NCBI GenBank assembly: GCA_949710005.1 | Contig: OX453282.1 | Span: forward strand, 14,164,309-14,228,308 | DNA from: Ricordea florida | Taxonomy: Eukaryota > Cnidaria > Anthozoa > Corallimorpharia > Ricordeidae | DNA length: 64,000 bases | Direction: 5' to 3' | Shown here: positions 7,843 to 14,725 of the stretch, in pieces | How positions within the stretch are numbered: the stretch's first letter is position 1 | Layout: the number at the start of each line of letters is the position of its first letter | Notes under the pieces: generated by a model | The model's input: the letters and a program-made list of their open reading frames with translations, nothing else | Databases searched by the model: none | What the model was told of the DNA's origin: nothing | Position numbers and translations under genes: made by a program

Positions 7843-8685
7843 ATTAATATTTGTTATGTAACCAGTAATTTGGTTATATAACACAAGTATATTTATTATT
7901 TGGTTTACATCAGAATCTTCATCCATTTCTTCAGCCGCAGATTTACTATCTGAAATAGTTAAGTATTTAAATTTAGTTAATCTTTTCATTTCTTTGTTTG
8001 GTTCTATAACTGCTTCATAAAGTTTTACTTGAAGCGCAATACAAGAACCAATAAATATTGATTCAATTTTTATTACACTTTCTTCAACGCGACAACCTTT
8101 ATTTAATAATTTTAATGGATCAATTAACTTATCATTTTTAGAGTTATAAAATTTGGTTAAAATTTGGTCTTGTTTTTTATCCCAAATTAATTTTGCATAT
8201 AAAGTTGGACCTCTATCTGGAACTCTAGCCATTGAAGATTTTTCCAACTTCCAATATAGAGGATTTAAACCTCCTTTTTGTTTTTCAAGCTCATTTCTTT
8301 CCAACTCAAATTTACCAATTTTTTCTCTATTAATAATCAAATGATCAATGCAATTGTCAACTATTTCATTGAATAAATCAATCCATTTTTCTTCTTCGGG
8401 TGTTGGACTGCTTCCACTCCATAAACATAATGGAAACACATATCCTGAAATTACACCTGTTTGTTGATTTGTGTTTGTAGAAACACCAAAAGAATATAAA
8501 TTACCAGTTGGAATAACAAGTTCTCCTTCTGTTCCATCATCATTTTTTGTAAAAATTTTAATTCTTTTAAATTCAACCTTTGGTTTTGTTCCAGGAATTT
8601 CACCAACAATTGGTTTAGAAAAAATCATGCTTACTTTAGGAATATAATTATTAACATCTATTAATTGTGTAGTTTCGTTCATCAT
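7837..8685 (-). CDS. Unknown 282-aa protein, possibly a viral ssDNA-binding protein
   Basis: The only long minus-strand gene in the structural block. Its ATG is at 8683-8685, with a second Met at codon 2. It is a soluble, mixed alpha/beta protein; blocks include SGYVFPLCLWSG, DRGPTLYAKLIW and ESIFIGSCIALQVKLYEAVI, and the tail is acidic (AAEEMDEDSDVNQ). The Cys-x-Val...IxxIfIG...LQVKlyEA pattern reminds me of ssDNA-binding-like (OB-fold) families of nucleocytoplasmic large DNA viruses, but this is a weak memory-based match. Its opposite orientation and separate box (TTTAAAGT, 8718-8711 on the minus strand) fit a gene expressed apart from the capsid genes. Confidence 0.75.
   Translation of the reverse strand: MMNETTQLIDVNNYIPKVSMIFSKPIVGEIPGTKPKVEFKRIKIFTKNDDGTEGELVIPTGNLYSFGVSTNTNQQTGVISGYVFPLCLWSGSSPTPEEEKWIDLFNEIVDNCIDHLIINREKIGKFELERNELEKQKGGLNPLYWKLEKSSMARVPDRGPTLYAKLIWDKKQDQILTKFYNSKNDKLIDPLKLLNKGCRVEESVIKIESIFIGSCIALQVKLYEAVIEPNKEMKRLTKFKYLTISDSKSAAEEMDEDSDVNQIINILVLYNQITGYITNINL
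7852..7883 (+). terminator. Hairpin at convergent gene ends (copy 1)
   Basis: Arms TGTTATGTAACCA (7852-7864) and TGGTTATATAACA (7871-7883) flank a 6-base loop. In plus-strand RNA all 13 pairs form (one is G-U); in minus-strand RNA there is one mismatch. It starts ten bases after the stop of the 130-aa gene and lies inside the last codons of the convergent 282-aa gene. Almost the same hairpin occurs at 13038-13069, again at a convergent junction. The role as a 3'-end or polyadenylation signal is inferred by analogy with hairpin-directed 3' ends in mimivirus-like viruses. Confidence 0.65.
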
Positions 8686-8710
8686 TTTATTTTTATATAT
8701 TTTTTTTTAA

Positions 8711-8718
8711 ACTTTAAA
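8711..8718 (-). promoter_or_regulatory. TTTAAAGT box before the 282-aa gene
   Basis: Read on the minus strand this is TTTAAAGT, ending 25 bases before the ATG at 8685. The same spacing as on the plus-strand genes supports it as a variant of the TCTAAAG box. Confidence 0.42.
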
Positions 8719-8742
8719 TCAAGTTTTACTTTTGTTTTTCAA

Positions 8743-8750
8743 TCTAAAGA
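8743..8750 (+). promoter_or_regulatory. TCTAAAGA box before the coiled-coil gene
   Basis: Exact TCTAAAGA, 24 bases before the ATG at 8775, in the intergenic space between two divergent genes. Confidence 0.55.
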
Positions 8751-8774
8751 TTTCTTACTGATGAGTAAAAAATC

Positions 8775-9998
8775 ATGGAAGAAGAAATGGAATTAGAAAA
8801 TTTGTCAAAAGGAACTGATGAAGATGATAATGATGATGGGGATGATACATTTTACCAAAGCCCAAATACATCTACAAGCCGCATAGAATATCCCGGTTAT
8901 GATGAGGATGAAGGAAGAAGACGAGCAGAATGGGATATGCCATCTGAAAGAAGGAATCTGGGTGATGTTTTAAGAGAAAGAGATGAGAAATATGATAGAA
9001 GGCGAGAAGCGGGTCAAGAACTCAAACGCTATTTACCAGACTTCAATCCTGATGATGCAACATTTAATGTAACATATGGAAAAGATGGAAGTATAATCGG
9101 AGAATATAGTAATAGGACTAATTCTGCGTCACATATAATACTTGATAAAGATAAAAATCTTAAGCTTGAAGATTTACCAAAAGTAATGAGAAAAGAACTA
9201 GGTGTTGATTATGAAACAATGCTGGAAAAATATAATAATAACGCGTCAGAATTGAGAAAATCCATTGAGAAAAATAAGGAATTAGATAATGCATTGCAAG
9301 GATTGAAAGCAACAGCAGAAGTATATCCGCAGGAGATTAGCCGATATGAAGAAAGAGAAAAAGAACTTAGGGAATTCATTGAGAGACAACAAATAGAAAA
9401 AGCTGAAAATAAAAGTCTTTTTGATCAAACCGCTAAACAGAATATAGAGTTTAAAATACAAGAAAAGAAACTTTTGGATGAAACAAAATTATACAAAGAA
9501 GAAATAGATAAATATAAGAAGGGTAAATCAAATTTAGCAAAGTTAGAACAAAGTAATGAGCGATTAAAATCTGAGGTTGATAAATTAAGAGAACAGATTA
9601 GAAATAAAACAATTTCAGACAAAGAACAATTATCAGTTATTGATGGGAGAAAAGAAGAAATACTTAAAAATTTGCCATTAAGAGAGCGGGTAAAGTATAT
9701 ATTCAAAAAGTATGGTTTTACAGTTTTTGCTGTTCTAAGTGCAGTAGGTGTTATCATTGGTGTTATCGTTTCTAATCTTTCAAAAGGTTTATCAACATTA
9801 GGAAGAGGTTTAGGGAATGGTTTGAAAACTCTTGGAAAAAAATTAGGTGAAATATTGCCAGGAATGGTTGGCGCAATAGTTAGCTTTCTTTTCAAAACAG
9901 CCGGTCAAGTTATTGGATTTTTAGGTGAAAATGCTTGGCTTTTGATAATGGCTGTAGTTCTATATTTTGTGGAAAGTATAAAAAAGAAGAGAAAGTAG
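8775..9998 (+). CDS. Long coiled-coil protein with C-terminal membrane segments, 407 aa
   Basis: Residues 1-50 are very acidic with Asp/Glu runs. Residues about 150-300 are a continuous charged helix with heptad-like spacing (EREKELREFIERQQ, EEIDKYKKGKSNLAKLEQ), a clear coiled coil. The C-terminal 100 residues hold a hydrophobic stretch (FTVFAVLSAVGVIIGVIVS), a glycine-rich amphipathic segment (GLSTLGRGLGNGLKTLGKKL) and a last membrane span (AWLLIMAVVLYFV) ending in KKKRK. I remember closely similar C-termini in proteins from coral elements of this type. A membrane-remodelling or fibre-like virion protein is plausible from the amphipathic glycine-rich repeat, but is not shown. It is the first of a rightward run of four genes. 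Confidence 0.8.
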   Translation: MEEEMELENLSKGTDEDDNDDGDDTFYQSPNTSTSRIEYPGYDEDEGRRRAEWDMPSERRNLGDVLRERDEKYDRRREAGQELKRYLPDFNPDDATFNVTYGKDGSIIGEYSNRTNSASHIILDKDKNLKLEDLPKVMRKELGVDYETMLEKYNNNASELRKSIEKNKELDNALQGLKATAEVYPQEISRYEEREKELREFIERQQIEKAENKSLFDQTAKQNIEFKIQEKKLLDETKLYKEEIDKYKKGKSNLAKLEQSNERLKSEVDKLREQIRNKTISDKEQLSVIDGRKEEILKNLPLRERVKYIFKKYGFTVFAVLSAVGVIIGVIVSNLSKGLSTLGRGLGNGLKTLGKKLGEILPGMVGAIVSFLFKTAGQVIGFLGENAWLLIMAVVLYFVESIKKKRK

Positions 9999-9999
9999 A

Positions 10000-10007
10000 T
10001 CTAAAGA
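10000..10007 (+). promoter_or_regulatory. TCTAAAGA box before the 199-aa gene
   Basis: Exact TCTAAAGA beginning two bases after the preceding stop codon and ending 26 bases before the ATG at 10034. Confidence 0.55.
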
Positions 10008-10033
10008 TATCATGTTGAGTAGTAAAATACAAT

Positions 10034-10633
10034 ATGGATGAATACAATAGAATTTACCCTGTATTGCCTAATAATCCAGATCCTATTAATTTCAGACTAC
10101 AAAAATCAAGCGAAGTATTACAAAATCTTGAGAAAGAAATTAAACATTACGAAGAAGTAAGGAAAAAATATAATAAAGCTAGAGGAATATGTACAAAAAT
10201 TAGTGTTTCTGGTGGTTTGATTTCAGTTATTCTATCAGCAAGCGGTTTAGGAACTTCTCTCACGGGTTTTGGTGCTATTGTTGGTGTGCCTTTGGGGGTT
10301 ATAGGTGGTTTTTTTGGTGGGTTGTCTGTTGGATTTGGTTTTGCTTCTAAAAGACTTTCTGGTAAAGTTAGTAAACACGAACAAACCGCTGCAATTGCAA
10401 AATCAAAATTAAACACAATTAACGATTTAGTTTCAAAAGCTTTGAAAGATAATGTTATATCCGATCAAGAATTTTCTATAATTTTAGCAGAGTTGGAAAA
10501 GTTTCAAAAACTAAAACAAGAAATACGACAAAAATTTAGAAAAGAAGCAGAAAAAAACTTGGATATGTCCATGATAAGGAGAGAAGTGCGCGAAGATCTA
10601 TTAAAAGAACTTACCGGAGGGAAAGGACATTAA
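10034..10633 (+). CDS. Glycine-rich membrane protein with helical tail, 199 aa
   Basis: An N-terminal helix (EVLQNLEKEIKHYEEVRKKY) leads to two hydrophobic Gly/Ser-rich segments (about residues 57-75 and 79-100, LISVILSASGLGTSLTG and PLGVIGGFFGGLSVGFGFAS), then a KRLSGKVSKHEQ junction and a long charged helix ending in a basic C-terminus. The layout looks like a membrane-embedded hairpin with coiled flanks. Homologues at the same position in related elements are remembered but unnamed. It lies between the coiled-coil gene and the 535-aa gene, each with its own box, so these may be transcribed separately. Confidence 0.75.
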   Translation: MDEYNRIYPVLPNNPDPINFRLQKSSEVLQNLEKEIKHYEEVRKKYNKARGICTKISVSGGLISVILSASGLGTSLTGFGAIVGVPLGVIGGFFGGLSVGFGFASKRLSGKVSKHEQTAAIAKSKLNTINDLVSKALKDNVISDQEFSIILAELEKFQKLKQEIRQKFRKEAEKNLDMSMIRREVREDLLKELTGGKGH

Positions 10634-10642
10634 AAATTTCAT

Positions 10643-10720
10643 ATGAGAGAACTGATGTTGGTTGTAATTGTTTTGCGGGTATTAGAAGAGAGGTTAATTG
10701 AATTTACATCTTATTCTTAA
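10643..10720 (+). CDS. Possible 25-aa hydrophobic micro-ORF
   Basis: A 25-codon ATG frame with a hydrophobic core (MLVVIVLRVL) then a charged end, occupying the otherwise empty gap between the 199-aa and 535-aa genes and ending five bases before the next TCTAAAGA box. In this compact element an unexplained 127-base gap is unusual. It has no recognised family and could be chance. Confidence 0.25.
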   Translation: MRELMLVVIVLRVLEERLIEFTSYS

Positions 10721-10724
10721 AAGG

Positions 10725-10732
10725 TCTAAAGA
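10725..10732 (+). promoter_or_regulatory. TCTAAAGA box before the 535-aa gene
   Basis: Exact TCTAAAGA, 28 bases before the ATG at 10761. Confidence 0.55.
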
Positions 10733-10760
10733 TCACATTATTTGAAACACAAAGAATAAG

Positions 10761-12368
10761 ATGTTATTGGATGATTTCAAAAATCGTTACCCAAACGCGA
10801 ACCTCAATAAATTTACATTTGTGAATGATTCGTATGGTGGATATATTAAATGGAAAGTTAATGGAATGACTGTAATGTCTTATGATGATCCTTCTGGAAA
10901 AACATGGACCGATGATCTTCCTACTAATTTGAAAACATTATTATGGAAAGATTTAGGGTTAGAAAATGGTTCGTTTCCAGAAAGTTTATCATCTACAAAC
11001 AAAACATATCCAATACCTGGTATTAAATTCGATGAATCTACAAAAAATGTGACAAAAATGTTAACTATTTTAGATATATATGTTTCAGATAAAGATAACT
11101 TCATTTCTCCCATGAAAAATGTATTTAAAAATCAGACTGTAGGACTTACTAGCGGTAAAGAAGCTAGAGCTTGGTTGAATAAACCAAATATTAATCACTG
11201 GCCTCAGCAATTAAACATGGCGGTTTGGTGTGCAACATCAGGATGCGGTGTAAGTTTAAATGATAGTTTAAATTACCCAAAAGTTATTAGAAGTTTTTTT
11301 ATATTTCACATTTACTTTACAATAAGAAGAATATTATATGAATTATCTGTACCATTACCGGGTGAACAAACTTTTTCTTTAAAAAATAATCCATACAACA
11401 AAAATGCTTATAATCGTTTATGTGCAGAATTTGGCTTAAGCAATAATCAAGATTATAAGGGATTAAATAAACCTTTGGCTGATTTTAGATGGAAAGGGGG
11501 TGCAAATCACGGTGTTGGGGATGTATTCATTGATTATGGAAAAGGATACGTGCCTCCCGGAAGCGTTCCTGGAAGCGCTAGTGGGCAAGCAATAGGTGGT
11601 GGAAATCAAGATGTCAGAATTATAAGGAGCTACGATCCTGATGCAAATATTTGGCCAAGCAGTTCAAATAGATTTTCCGATGATGGAGGTAAAAAAATAG
11701 ATGGGAATTTAATATCTATGCTTCGAAATGATTACTTTGTTGATTTTCAATATGCATGGTTTATACCTAAATCTGGATATGGATTAACAAATGCTGGATT
11801 AGGAAGAATAAATAGATCGGTTGAAGCTTTTTTTTATTGCGTTTTGGGAGCCCAAGTTAATACTAGGAATTCAATTATTGGTAATGGAGGAAGAGCATTT
11901 GAAACTCAGCAAGAATTTATAGATTTATTTGAAAGCTCTGTTATTGAAAATGATATCGCAAATTCAAATCAAAGATATCAAATGGCAGTTCAAGAATCAA
12001 AAGTACGGCTTGATTTGGCTATAGCTCCTGATGTTTTGTTGATGCCAAGCAATTTAATTATAAATACAGAAAGCGTTATTGGATACAATAATAATCTGAA
12101 AATAGCAACAAAAGATATGAAATTTGGGGTAAATAATTCATTAAACATTGAAACAAAAAATGTTGGAATAACTCATAGTTTAGGAACATCAAAGGTTTTA
12201 TTAAATACTAATGCTCAACCAATAAAAAATATAAATCCTAAATTAAAAAATAGCGATGAATCAAGCAAAACATATAAAGTTAGTAATATAGAAACATCTT
12301 CCCATCAAAATACTCTTATTGTTTTAATATTTGCTGGAGGATTATTATCTTGGTTTTTATTTCGATAA
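10761..12368 (+). CDS. Large conserved structural-type protein with C-terminal anchor, 535 aa
   Basis: The second-largest protein of the element. It has no signal peptide. The N-terminal third is aromatic-rich (GGYIKWKVNGMTVMSYDD), the centre has a Gly/Ser-rich linker (GSVPGSASGQAIGGG), and a conserved-looking block SIIGNGGRAFETQQEF is followed by LLMPSNLIINTESVIGYNN. The last residues are a membrane span (TLIVLIFAGGLLSWFLF) ending in Arg. I remember the GNGGRAFE...QQEF and MPSNLIINT blocks from uncharacterised proteins of cnidarian Polinton-like elements, so it is a lineage core gene. A tail-anchored virion surface protein is an inference from size, late-type box and anchor. Confidence 0.78.
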   Translation: MLLDDFKNRYPNANLNKFTFVNDSYGGYIKWKVNGMTVMSYDDPSGKTWTDDLPTNLKTLLWKDLGLENGSFPESLSSTNKTYPIPGIKFDESTKNVTKMLTILDIYVSDKDNFISPMKNVFKNQTVGLTSGKEARAWLNKPNINHWPQQLNMAVWCATSGCGVSLNDSLNYPKVIRSFFIFHIYFTIRRILYELSVPLPGEQTFSLKNNPYNKNAYNRLCAEFGLSNNQDYKGLNKPLADFRWKGGANHGVGDVFIDYGKGYVPPGSVPGSASGQAIGGGNQDVRIIRSYDPDANIWPSSSNRFSDDGGKKIDGNLISMLRNDYFVDFQYAWFIPKSGYGLTNAGLGRINRSVEAFFYCVLGAQVNTRNSIIGNGGRAFETQQEFIDLFESSVIENDIANSNQRYQMAVQESKVRLDLAIAPDVLLMPSNLIINTESVIGYNNNLKIATKDMKFGVNNSLNIETKNVGITHSLGTSKVLLNTNAQPIKNINPKLKNSDESSKTYKVSNIETSSHQNTLIVLIFAGGLLSWFLFR

Positions 12369-12375
12369 AAATTAA

Positions 12376-12383
12376 TCTAAACA
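12376..12383 (+). promoter_or_regulatory. TCTAAACA box before the penton-like gene
   Basis: A one-base variant (TCTAAACA) ending 19 bases before the ATG at 12403, the most divergent copy and the shortest spacing. Confidence 0.4.
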
Positions 12384-12402
12384 TATACCTTCTAAATGAA
12401 AA

Positions 12403-13032
12403 ATGTTTAGCATTACAATGTATAATTCAGAAACTAGGGTTTATTTAGACCCTCCAATGGGATACGTTAGTGAATTACAACTTTTAGATTGTAATATTAA
12501 AACAAAAAGACTAATAATTTTAAAGAATCAAGAAAAAATAACTGATGAACAAGATAAACCTTTAGTAATATTTAATCCAGGAACATATTCCATAAATGAT
12601 ATAAAAATATTAATTGAGCTCAGTGAAAAGGGTAAAAATATAACAATGATTATCGGAGATAATTTTGCTTACATAATCAACAATAAAACAGTTAACATTA
12701 AATTTAGCCAGGGTTTGCAAAATTCTTTAGGGGTGCCAGAGGTTTTATTTAAAATAAGTCAAATAGATATAACTATAAAAGAACCTTTGAGACTTTTATG
12801 CAGCATAGTTGATAATAGAATGTCATACACGAATAAAGGTAAAAATGGAGGCCTTGTAAAAATACAACCATCCCAATTGCTAGCAAACATTCCATCAAAA
12901 GATTATCCATCTATTCCAATTAGAAAATATGATAACATGATTAATCACTTTGATTTAACCATTTTAGACTCTGATTGGAAAAAGTTTGATCTAAAAGGAG
13001 AATCTGTAACTTTTAGTTTAAGATTTAAATAA
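12403..13032 (+). CDS. Probable penton-like minor capsid protein, 209 aa
   Basis: A beta-rich protein without membrane segments. The N-terminal pattern (YNSETRVYLDPPMGYVSELQL) and the C-terminal pattern (DLTILDSDWKKFDLKGESVTF) match, from memory, the minor capsid/penton-like proteins of animal Polintons, where the last strand reads roughly D..G..IDFRGE.ITVRL. In such elements the penton (single jelly-roll) closes the capsid vertices. It is the last plus-strand gene of the cluster, and a strong hairpin starts six bases after its stop. The assignment is moderate: length and fold pattern agree, identity is low. Confidence 0.6.
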   Translation: MFSITMYNSETRVYLDPPMGYVSELQLLDCNIKTKRLIILKNQEKITDEQDKPLVIFNPGTYSINDIKILIELSEKGKNITMIIGDNFAYIINNKTVNIKFSQGLQNSLGVPEVLFKISQIDITIKEPLRLLCSIVDNRMSYTNKGKNGGLVKIQPSQLLANIPSKDYPSIPIRKYDNMINHFDLTILDSDWKKFDLKGESVTFSLRFK

Positions 13033-13037
13033 ATTTT

Positions 13038-13069
13038 TGTTATGTAACCATTTATTGGGTTATATAACA
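13038..13069. terminator. Hairpin at convergent gene ends (copy 2)
   Basis: Arms TGTTATGTAACC (13038-13049) and GGTTATATAACA (13058-13069), with an 8-base loop, lie in the 46-base gap between the penton-like gene and the convergent 189-aa gene. Arm sequences are the same as in the hairpin at 7852-7883, including the single G-U position, while the loops differ. Conservation of both arms at two unrelated gene junctions argues for a functional shared 3'-end signal. Confidence 0.7.
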
Positions 13070-13078
13070 TAACTTTTA

Positions 13079-13648
13079 TCAATCTTCTTCACCCCATCTT
13101 TCTTTTAAATCCCTTAACTCTTCAAAATCAATACACCAATCTAAATATCTAGATGGGTGCCATGCTATAGGCATTAGTTCATCATGTAAGGGTTTGTAAA
13201 ATTTATTTTTATGTAATTTTTTATGTGGATCTGTGTATAATGTAATCTTTAATGAATCAATAATTAAATCATTAATATTATTAATATTATATTCCTCAAA
13301 ATTTTCATAATACCATATATAATACTGATCATTTGTATAATAAATTATTTCTTCAACAAGCTCTTCAGTGAACACAAAACCCTTATCTAAATCTATTATA
13401 CAAACACCATCATAAATAATAGTGTTATCATCATTCTTACTAAAATAACAAATTTTAAAATCAATTAGACTGCCATAATCTTCATCTTCTTCAACAATAA
13501 AACAACGATTTTTTGAGATCTTTTTTAACAAATCTTTATTTATTGAATCTATAAATTCACGAATAATAAAACCTTTTTCATTTAAAAACTTAAAAGAAAG
13601 TTGCCCGTCTTCCATTTTATTTACAATTTTTTCTAATCCTAAAATCAT
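13079..13648 (-). CDS. WHP-motif protein with giant-virus-like C-terminus, 189 aa
   Basis: An acidic, aromatic-rich soluble protein. Its C-terminal block (LMPIAWHPSRYLDWCIDFEE) resembles a short WHP...W(C) domain I remember at the ends of many mimivirus and other giant-virus proteins. The ATG at 13648 lies inside the end of the upstream gene (32-base overlap); an internal Met at 13615 is an alternative start just after that overlap. A TATA-like TATAAAATT precedes it inside the upstream gene. It is probably co-transcribed with the 159-aa gene. No catalytic motif is seen and the function is unknown. Confidence 0.7.
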   Translation of the reverse strand: MILGLEKIVNKMEDGQLSFKFLNEKGFIIREFIDSINKDLLKKISKNRCFIVEEDEDYGSLIDFKICYFSKNDDNTIIYDGVCIIDLDKGFVFTEELVEEIIYYTNDQYYIWYYENFEEYNINNINDLIIDSLKITLYTDPHKKLHKNKFYKPLHDELMPIAWHPSRYLDWCIDFEELRDLKERWGEED

Positions 13649-14096
13649 AAATTAATTTTATACGACATTCCTTACAAGAGGCTTTTTGTTTCATGTGTTC
13701 GCATATTTGTGATCCTCCACATTCTTTACATTGTTGTTTTTGTTTATTATGTATGCATATTTGTGATCCTCCACATTCTTTACACTTTTGTTTTTGCTTA
13801 TTATGCATACAATATATTGATCCTTTACATTTTTTACAAGCATACTTAATTCTATCATGTTTACATATTTGTGATCCACCGCATTCTTTGCAAAAATATT
13901 TAATTTTTCCATGAATACAAATATAATCACTATTAGTAATAGTAACTTTTTCAATTAAATCAATAATCTCCTCCTCTTTATATTTTTTAAACTCATCAAT
14001 TAAATCCATTCTACCCATTTTTGATCTTCCTTTCGTTTTTAACTCTCTTCCAATTCTTTTTAGTTCATACAAACATAAATTATTTAATTGATCCAT
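13617..14096 (-). CDS. SAP-like plus five-fold Cys/His repeat protein, 159 aa
   Basis: The N-terminal 40 residues (LCLYELKRIGRELKT, MDLIDEFKKY) have the two-helix pattern of a SAP-type DNA-binding motif. From about residue 59 to 146 there are five 18-residue repeats of the form C-x-H-x6-C-x2-C, typically ICIHNKQKQQCKECGGSQ, likely to bind zinc in series. Similar CKECGGSQICEH repeats are known to me from giant viruses and algae. The last 13 residues depart from the repeat and overlap the next gene. Zinc-mediated nucleic-acid binding is inferred. It lies at the right end of the element as an accessory gene. Confidence 0.75.
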   Translation of the reverse strand: MDQLNNLCLYELKRIGRELKTKGRSKMGRMDLIDEFKKYKEEEIIDLIEKVTITNSDYICIHGKIKYFCKECGGSQICKHDRIKYACKKCKGSIYCMHNKQKQKCKECGGSQICIHNKQKQQCKECGGSQICEHMKQKASCKECRIKLIYDFRIRKNCK

Positions 14097-14146
14097 AATT
14101 ACTCTCTATGAGTATTTTTCTAATCCTTAAATATCATTTTTATTTT

Positions 14147-14312
14147 GTAAGCTAAAAAAATCTCTGTTTATTTTTCTGACAAATTTAAAATAACCCGTAA
14201 GCTAAAAAAGGACAGAGATTTTTCTGTCAAATTTAAAAAATAAGCTAAAAAAACCGTAAGCTAAAAAAAGGACAGAGATTTTCCAGTCAAAATTTAAAAA
14301 TAAGCTAAAAAT
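14147..14312. repeat. Three tandem 50-60 bp repeats at the right end of the viral element
   Basis: Units begin at 14147, 14197 and 14256 with GTAAGCTAAAAAA. Units 2 and 3 continue GGACAGAGATTTT then TCAAATTTAAAA; unit 1 carries the inverted word AATCTCTGT. They follow the last gene and contain no ORF. An origin, terminal-repeat or packaging role is possible; the left terminus is outside the window, so a terminal inverted repeat cannot be tested. Confidence 0.7.
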
Positions 14313-14586
14313 CAACTTATAAACTCGCTTACATACTACTCCGCTTCCCGTGCGGCATTCAAACTTACTCGACGACGATCTCTCACCATTCTTTCTTGTA
14401 TATGTCGGAGATCTTCTTCCTGGGATGTACTTCCAAGACGAGTGAAATCGGTTTCCACAAAATTCGCATTATTTTCAAAACATCATTCAAGGAATTCGTA
14501 ATGTCGGAATTTCACATGGAGTAATGTTGCCAGGTAACCTGGCCTGCGAACGGACATCTTTAAAATATAGATATATATAAACATAT

Positions 14587-14617
<31 letters not shown>

Positions 14618-14725
14618 TAAAAACTCTCGGCTCGATTTACTCGGGCTTGCGAGCCACGTGGTCTGACCGGAACCGACACGATTAGTAACCTCGCTACGCT
14701 CGGCCTTCGGCCTCGCTTCGCGAGG
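14313..14725. other. Junction between viral element and satellite DNA, no gene
   Basis: Base composition rises from AT-rich to mixed at about 14330, which may mark the end of the element. The stretch holds a short palindrome CCAGGT-A-ACCTGG (14530-14542), an AT dinucleotide tract (about 14566-14620) and a CG-rich inverted stretch (GGCCTTCGGCC, about 14700-14710). No coding or RNA gene is seen. Confidence 0.55.

Noticed and set aside
13693..13914. Plus-strand Cys/His-rich frame opposite the zinc-repeat gene
   Set aside because: Antisense shadow of the 54-base repeats in the 159-aa gene.
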